Notes under the pieces: model-generated
Told to the model about the DNA's origin: nothing
What the model saw: the letters and a program-made list of their open reading frames with translations, nothing else
Database searches by the model: none
Assembly: GCA_021813645.1 (NCBI GenBank)
Contig: JAKAJW010000292.1
Span: 1-10,714, forward strand
Direction: 5' to 3'
DNA: 10,714 nt
DNA from: Pseudomonadota bacterium
GTDB lineage: Bacteria > Pseudomonadota > Alphaproteobacteria > Rhodobacterales > Rhodobacteraceae
Part shown: positions 6,999 through 10,714 of the stretch, piece after piece
Numbering within the stretch: position 1 is the first letter of the stretch
Layout: the number at the start of each line of letters is the position of its first letter
Position numbers and translations under genes: made by a program

Positions 6999-7621
6999 GT
7001 GCGGATTTCCACGAGGGGGATCGATGTGATCGACCCGAGCCGTTCGAGGTCGAGGGTGACATCGAGGGCGTCGGTGTCGAAGCGGACGGGCACGTCGAAT
7101 TCGAAGCCCGCGGTGATCGCCACACCCGCGGCGGGGGCGGTGGTGAAGGTAACGAGGCCGGTGATCGTGGAAACCGACCAACCGGAGGCTTGGGGGGCGC
7201 CGTTCAGGGCGATGGTGACGGTTCCTGTGACGGGCTTGGTGATGGCGCGCGTCCAGGACTGTGCGCCCGAGGTATAGCGCTTGGTCAGCTGAAAGGTGTT
7301 CGTGCTGCCGTTGCCGGTGCCGATGGGCTGATCGGTCGGCCCCGGCGTCTGCGATGGCAGGCAGGATTTGAAGTCGGCCCAGTCCTTGAACCTGAAACCA
7401 TACAGGCGGCCGTTCCTCGCTTCGAAGAAGGCGACGACCGCCGCCAGATCGTCGGCGCGGCGGATGCCGTAGGCGACGTCATAGCGGCGGCGCGAGTTGG
7501 CCCAGCTGGCGTTGCGCTCCTCGGCACCGCTTGCCAGTTCGACGATCTGGGTGCGGCGTTCGGGACCGCCGCGCGCCCCGCGGCTGATGTTGTCCGGAAA
7601 GCAGACTTCGTGGAAGGCCAT
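6995..7621 (-). CDS. Distal tail protein, DUF2460 family (RcGTA g12-like), 208 aa
   Basis: The sequence MAFHEVCFPDNISRGARGGP at the N-terminus, the R-R-x-Y-D-V-A-Y-G-I-R segment (about 45-55) and the ARNGRLYGFRFKDWADFKS motif (about 68-86) identify the DUF2460 family (TIGR02217). This is the RcGTA gp12 type of distal tail protein that forms the ring between the tail tube and the hub. The C-terminal half (about 100-208) is a Thr/Ser/Val-rich beta region that includes QLTKRY and VTFTTAPAAGVAITAGFEFDVPVRFDTD. The start is placed at ATG 7621, which shares one base with the tape measure stop (TGATG) and is preceded by a strong GGAGGGGG (7634-7627). A GTG at 7624 would add one residue. The gene ends with an ATGA overlap onto the holin-like gene. 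In RcGTA the next gene would be g13; here a lysis cassette intervenes. Confidence 0.94.
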   Translation of the reverse strand: MAFHEVCFPDNISRGARGGPERRTQIVELASGAEERNASWANSRRRYDVAYGIRRADDLAAVVAFFEARNGRLYGFRFKDWADFKSCLPSQTPGPTDQPIGTGNGSTNTFQLTKRYTSGAQSWTRAITKPVTGTVTIALNGAPQASGWSVSTITGLVTFTTAPAAGVAITAGFEFDVPVRFDTDALDVTLDLERLGSITSIPLVEIRT

Positions 7622-10062
7622 CACATCCCCCTCCGGCCCAGCGACACGGCGCGGGCAATGTCGCTCGCGACCTGCGTGCGGGACTGCCGGAGGCTTTCGG
7701 CATCGCGGGCGTTGATCGTGACATTGACGGTCGAGGCGCCCGACTGGCCGTATCCTGCCGCCTCCCTGCGCGAGAGGACCCGCTCCCCGCGTTGCAGGAT
7801 CGCTGGCACCTCGTCGGGCCGCAGCCCAGGCCAGCCCCCGTTGTGCATGCGCGGGGCACCCGCAAAGGCCAGCGCCGGGACCATGCGTCCGGGACCAGGG
7901 GCACCGACTATCCCGCCCGCATGCAGGATGTTGGCGAATATCCCGCCCGCGCCGCCCAGCGCTCCGGAAAGGGCGTTTGCGATGGGACCGAGGATGAAGC
8001 GGCGGGCGGCGAGCTTGGCCAGGTCGGCGATCATCGAGGTGACCAGGTCGCGAAAGTCGAGTTCGCCGGTCTTCACGAAGTCGCCGATGGCGTTCTCCGC
8101 GCTCTGGAACGCGCCCACCAGCGCGCTGCCGATATCCCCGCCGATGTCGCGCGCCTTGGCGGCGTAGTCGGCAAGTGCGGCCGTGACGGCTTGCCAGCCG
8201 GTCAGAGCCTGCTCGGCTCCGGCGGCGGTGTCGGACCCTGCCTGCCGCCCAGCCGCACCAGCGCGACCTGCCGCGCCGCCGGTCTCGTCCAGTTCTTCGC
8301 CCAGTGCCCCGGTCGCAGCAGCGGCGTCCGCCAGAGCGGTCTCGGCATCGGCCCCCGTGCCGGTCACGGCATCCTTCAGCGCCTGCCAGCTGGCCAGCGG
8401 CCGACCGGCAGCATCGGCCAACATGCCAGCCGCTTCGCGATAGCCATCGGCTCGGCCACGGGCGTCATCGGCCATGGCCCCGAGGCCGAGGTCGGGTGGT
8501 TCGAGGTAGGTCCGCGCCAGCGCCGCCGAGAAGGCATCCGCGGCGGCGGCGCCAGCGGCCGTTGCCGCACCTTCGAACGGATTGCCGATGCGGCCCAGTT
8601 CCACCGGATCGAGGATACCGATCCGCACGCCACCTTCGCCCGTCGCCCATTCGGGCAGAAGTGCCAACGCCGCGTTCAGGGTCTGGATGAAGCTGTTGAT
8701 GCGGGTGACGACGCCGTTCAGCATCGCCTCGACGCCGGAGATCAGCCCGTTAGCCGCCTGGAAGGCGAAGTCGCCGATGGCCCCGGGCAGGCTGCCCCAG
8801 ATCGCCACGGCCGCGTCATAGGCGCCTTGGAAGATTGCAACTGTCCGGTCGCCGAAGCTGACCACGCCTGCGATGGTGCCTTCCAAGGCCGATAGCCCGG
8901 CCGCCTTCAGCCCCTCCCATCCGGCCGCCATGCGGGCGAGGGCCGCGTCCAAGGACAGGCCGATGCGCGACCAGACCTCGCGCGCCAGGTCGCCCAGAAG
9001 CCGGAACGCCTCGCCCACGCCGCCGACACGGGCCACCAATAGCGAGAACTGATAGACCAGCTCGCCTGCGCCGACGATCAGCGCCCCGATGCCGGTGCGG
9101 ATCAGCGCGCCGCGCAGGAACACCAAGGCCGTCGCAAGGCCGCGCACCGACAGGGCCGCTGCCGCCATGCCAGCCACCCAGCGCCCGGCCATGACGGCGG
9201 CGAAGGTCGCGGCATAGGTCGCAAGCCGCCCGAGGTTGTCGAATAGCGCCGTGATCGCCCGCCCGATGGGGCCGGTCGCGCGTGCCATGTCGGCGAGCTT
9301 TGTGGCGATGGACTCCAGCGCAGGGGCGACAGCCACGGTCAGCCGGTTGACAAGGCCGGTCCAGATCAGGCTGAGCCGCGCGATGGCGTCGCCCGTCCGC
9401 TCGATCTGGGCGGCGTCGGCCGCGCTGACCGCCACCCCGAAGTCCTGAACATCGCGCGCGGCATCGCGCAGCGTGGCGCTGTCGATCCGCAGGAAGGCCA
9501 GCGCCGCCCGGTCGCCGAAAAGGTCGGAGGCCACTGCGGCACGTTCCGCCTCGGGCACATAGCGGGCCAAGGCGTCCTGAATGGCGACGATGCGCTGGTC
9601 GAGCGGAAGGGCCTGCAACTCGGCTGCGGTCAGGTTCAGCCGCCGCAGCGCGCCGACGGCCGCGCCCGAGCCGCTGGCCGCCTCCGACAGGCGGGTGGTC
9701 AGCTTCTTCGTCGCCTGCTCGATCTCGCCCATCGAGACGCCCGCCAGTTCCCCGGCCCAGGTCAGGGTCTGGATGCTCTCGACGGTCGTTCGCATCGACT
9801 GCGCGAGTTTCGCCTGCGCGTCGATGTTGGCGAGCCCCGAACGGACCATTGCCACCCCCGCCGCAGCCGCGGCAGCAGCGACAGCCGCCAGCGCGATCCC
9901 GGCCCGGCGCGCGAAGCTCGCCAGCCGCGTGTTCGCCAGTTCCATCTCGGAGGACAGGCGGCCGAAGCCACGAGCACCGGCCTCACCGATCCCCTCCAGT
10001 TCAGCGCGCACCTGGCGGCCGCCCACGGCGGCAAGCCGGACGGACACACGTTTCTCGGCCAT
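7621..10062 (-). CDS. Tail tape measure protein with lambda-type C-terminal domain, 813 aa
   Basis: The tape measure protein fills the tail tube during assembly, sets tail length and is probably ejected ahead of the DNA. An N-terminal helical region (MAEKRVSVRLAAVGG and on) is followed by an Ala-rich hydrophobic segment at about residues 53-71. A region of about 75-250 has the QxLTWAGELAGVS and DLFGDRAAL motifs common to tape measures. Hydrophobic segments in the middle (about 265-400) could act in membrane passage. A long Ala/Gly-rich helical stretch (about 500-630) precedes a Tape_meas_lam_C-like region at about 650-700 (FVKTGELDFRDLVTSMIADL, then RRFILGPIANAL). The C-terminal GLRPDEVPAILQRGERVLSRRE motif is also typical. 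The ATG at 10062 is preceded by GGAG with a 10-base gap. At 813 aa it is near lambda gpH in length and far longer than the roughly 220-aa RcGTA tape measure. Confidence 0.95.
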   Translation of the reverse strand: MAEKRVSVRLAAVGGRQVRAELEGIGEAGARGFGRLSSEMELANTRLASFARRAGIALAAVAAAAAAAGVAMVRSGLANIDAQAKLAQSMRTTVESIQTLTWAGELAGVSMGEIEQATKKLTTRLSEAASGSGAAVGALRRLNLTAAELQALPLDQRIVAIQDALARYVPEAERAAVASDLFGDRAALAFLRIDSATLRDAARDVQDFGVAVSAADAAQIERTGDAIARLSLIWTGLVNRLTVAVAPALESIATKLADMARATGPIGRAITALFDNLGRLATYAATFAAVMAGRWVAGMAAAALSVRGLATALVFLRGALIRTGIGALIVGAGELVYQFSLLVARVGGVGEAFRLLGDLAREVWSRIGLSLDAALARMAAGWEGLKAAGLSALEGTIAGVVSFGDRTVAIFQGAYDAAVAIWGSLPGAIGDFAFQAANGLISGVEAMLNGVVTRINSFIQTLNAALALLPEWATGEGGVRIGILDPVELGRIGNPFEGAATAAGAAAADAFSAALARTYLEPPDLGLGAMADDARGRADGYREAAGMLADAAGRPLASWQALKDAVTGTGADAETALADAAAATGALGEELDETGGAAGRAGAAGRQAGSDTAAGAEQALTGWQAVTAALADYAAKARDIGGDIGSALVGAFQSAENAIGDFVKTGELDFRDLVTSMIADLAKLAARRFILGPIANALSGALGGAGGIFANILHAGGIVGAPGPGRMVPALAFAGAPRMHNGGWPGLRPDEVPAILQRGERVLSRREAAGYGQSGASTVNVTINARDAESLRQSRTQVASDIARAVSLGRRGM
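7627..7634 (-). promoter_or_regulatory. Ribosome binding site of the distal tail gene
   Basis: GGAGGGGG lies inside the last codons of the tape measure gene, with its GGAGG core 8 bases before ATG 7621. It is the strongest Shine-Dalgarno in the window and supports ATG 7621 over GTG 7624 as the start. Confidence 0.7.
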
Positions 10063-10089
10063 GGGATCGGAGCTCCGGGTGGAATGGGG

Positions 10090-10410
10090 TCAGTCGGGGT
10101 GTGCCGCGATCTGTTCGTTGACGCGGCGGACCATCACCGCCTCGAGGGCGGGCAGCAGTTCGGCGATAGCGGGCGGGGAGATACCGAGGGCGTTCCCCAG
10201 CGCCAGCGCCGCGCCCATGTCCCAGCCGATCACCGCGCCGGGGACGACGCGCATCTGCCCGCCGAGGCGCTGCGCCAGGTCCCATACCTGCGCGCCCTCC
10301 AGCGTCCGCGGCTGGTTCAGCCGTGCGGGGCAGTCGGGACAGGTTGTTCCGCAGGCCGCGCAGTAGCCGTCGCCCCCACTGAGCGACCAGTCGGCAAGGG
10401 CGCAGAGCCG
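10090..10410 (-). CDS. -1 frameshift extension of the tail assembly chaperone (GT-like), 106 codons
   Basis: This frame is not readable as an independent gene. It opens after a TGA at 10506-10504 and has no ATG, GTG or TTG before its first conserved segment, but it is entered by a -1 shift at the heptamer at 10416-10410. It encodes RLCALADWSLSGGDGYCAAC (1-20), continues through C24 and C27 as a C-x2-C-x3-C-x2-C cluster, and then an ordered region with LNQPRTLEGAQVWDLAQRLG (31-50), IGWDMGAALALGNALGISPP (61-80) and AELLPALEAVMVRRVNEQIA (83-102). It stops at TGA 10092-10090, 27 bases before the tape measure start. The composition is protein-like, unlike the frame-0 tail or the third frame, which is Arg/Pro nonsense. 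With the 97 upstream codons counted from GTG 10700 the fused product would be about 203 aa. By analogy with lambda gpGT it would bind tape measure and tail tube subunits. The cysteine cluster probably binds zinc (inference). Confidence 0.82.
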   Translation of the reverse strand, partial: RLCALADWSLSGGDGYCAACGTTCPDCPARLNQPRTLEGAQVWDLAQRLGGQMRVVPGAVIGWDMGAALALGNALGISPPAIAELLPALEAVMVRRVNEQIAAHPD

Positions 10411-10714
10411 TTTTTTTCCGCGTCCAGCAGGAGAGCCTTGGCGACATACAGGGTCTGGAACGCCTCGAAGGCGGGCCAGAGATCGAGAAACGCGTCGATG
10501 GCCTCAGGGCTCGGATCGATGGGATTGCCATCGGCATCGCCGATCCCCTCCCAGTCGAGGATCGCGCGCCGGGCCAGCGCCCTGGCCATCGCGAGCGCGG
10601 CTTCCTCGGTCGCGGCCCCCTCGGGAAGATCGGCAATCGCCGGATCGGCACGCGCGGACACCATCAGCGCGGTGGTCAGGGGACGTAGCTTGACACGCAC
10701 GCCGGGGATGAGAT
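10317..10714 (-). CDS. Tail assembly chaperone, frame-0 (G-like) product; 5' end outside the window
   Basis: This acidic, helical protein lies directly upstream of the tape measure gene, the universal place of tail assembly chaperones in long-tailed phages. The only in-frame start visible is GTG 10700 (VRVKLRPLTTALMVSARADP, 127 aa), but the frame is open to the right edge (L-I-P-G-V-R-V), so the true start probably lies outside. Recognisable features are the K-L-R-P-L-T-T-A segment typical of these chaperones and a helical region around IDPSPEAIDAFLDLWPAFEA (residues 61-80). After E95-K96-N97 the sequence becomes low-complexity (GSAPLPTGRSVGATATARPA), with no sign of a fold, up to the TGA at 10317. 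That change coincides with the slippery sequence, which suggests that the frame-0 tail is only a short appendage and that the functional extension is reached in the -1 frame. The family call rests on context and architecture more than on residue identity. Confidence 0.8.
   Translation of the reverse strand, partial: LIPGVRVKLRPLTTALMVSARADPAIADLPEGAATEEAALAMARALARRAILDWEGIGDADGNPIDPSPEAIDAFLDLWPAFEAFQTLYVAKALLLDAEKNGSAPLPTGRSVGATATARPAEQPVPTAPHG
10366..10395 (-). promoter_or_regulatory. Possible frameshift-stimulating stem-loop downstream of the slippery site
   Basis: Starting 14 bases after the heptamer, GCCG (10395-10392) and TCGC (10386-10383 region) can together pair with GCGACGGC (10373-10366). 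This gives an 8-bp stem with a 5-base bulge and a G-rich loop. A smaller alternative hairpin uses ACTG and CAGT inside it. G+C-rich DNA forms such structures easily, so this is only a candidate; the spacing is longer than the usual 5-9 bases. Confidence 0.35.
10410..10416 (-). promoter_or_regulatory. Programmed -1 ribosomal frameshift slippery heptamer A AAA AAC
   Basis: On the coding strand the frame-0 codons are GAA AAA AAC (10418-10410), so the last A of GAA plus AAA AAC forms the canonical X XXY YYZ heptamer in the correct register. Re-pairing one base back gives AAA AAA followed by CGG, the first codon of the 106-codon extension. The A7 run is exceptional in this G+C-rich sequence. A missing A in the assembly (A8 in reality) would also restore the fused frame and is the main alternative. 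Confidence 0.82.

Noticed and set aside
6651..7181. Longer holin-like start at 7181 (176 aa)
   Set aside because: The extra 61 residues are His/Arg-rich and overlap the distal tail gene out of frame; ATG 6998 forms an ATGA junction.
6153..8895. Long plus-strand open frames (374, 325 and 367 codons) opposite the lysis, DUF2460 and tape measure genes
   Set aside because: Antisense shadows with Arg/Pro-rich or patchwork composition and no recognisable domain; the minus-strand genes explain the region completely.
10063..10316. Apparent intergenic gap before the tape measure gene, possibly holding a promoter or operator
   Set aside because: The -1 frame is coding through 10090, leaving only 27 non-coding bases, which hold the ribosome binding site; no promoter-like hexamers were recognised.
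10001..10651. Minus-strand 216-codon open frame overlapping the chaperone and the start of the tape measure gene
   Set aside because: It is the +1 frame, gives Arg/Pro-rich nonsense (PRGPRPRKPRSRWPG), and overlaps both the chaperone frames and the tape measure start.

Overview
The window is the tail-tip and lysis part of a siphovirus-type prophage related to the Rhodobacter capsulatus gene transfer agent (RcGTA). All recognisable genes lie on the minus strand, so transcription runs from position 10714 towards 1. The high G+C, the frequent GTG starts and the run of RcGTA-like tail families (DUF2460, DUF2163/BR0599, NlpC/P60, the GTA TIM-barrel 'megatron' protein, DUF2793) point to an alphaproteobacterium, most likely in the Rhodobacterales. 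No host gene, integrase, attachment site, tRNA, CRISPR array or insertion sequence is visible. The window is cut inside the phage at both ends.

In transcription order, the first gene is a tail assembly chaperone whose 5' end lies outside the window. Its frame-0 product stops at 10317. A canonical -1 slippery heptamer (A AAA AAC, 10416-10410) leads into a second open frame of 106 codons ending at 10090. That frame has no start codon before its cysteine cluster. This matches the lambda G/GT arrangement and accounts for roughly 230 bases that would otherwise look non-coding. Next come an 813-residue tape measure protein (10062-7621) and a DUF2460 distal tail protein (7621-6995).

A compact putative lysis cassette follows (6998-5624). 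It holds a holin-like protein with about three membrane segments, a 43-residue single-span protein, a GH24 (T4-lysozyme-type) endolysin with an intact E-D-T catalytic triad and no signal peptide, and a 69-residue two-span protein. In RcGTA the genes on either side of this cassette (g12 and g13) are adjacent and lysis genes lie elsewhere, so the cassette suggests a phage rather than a domesticated GTA. The long tape measure points the same way.

The tail-tip module resumes with the DUF2163/BR0599 hub protein (5627-4743), an NlpC/P60 cell-wall peptidase (4746-4300), the 1323-residue megatron baseplate protein (4290-319), and the first 99 codons of a DUF2793 protein (297-1) that runs off the left edge.

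Most neighbours overlap by 1-8 bases or are separated by only a few bases (ATGA, GTGA and TGATG junctions), so the module is probably one translationally coupled operon. No promoter or terminator was recognised. There is no gene-free stretch over 300 bases once the frameshift extension is counted.
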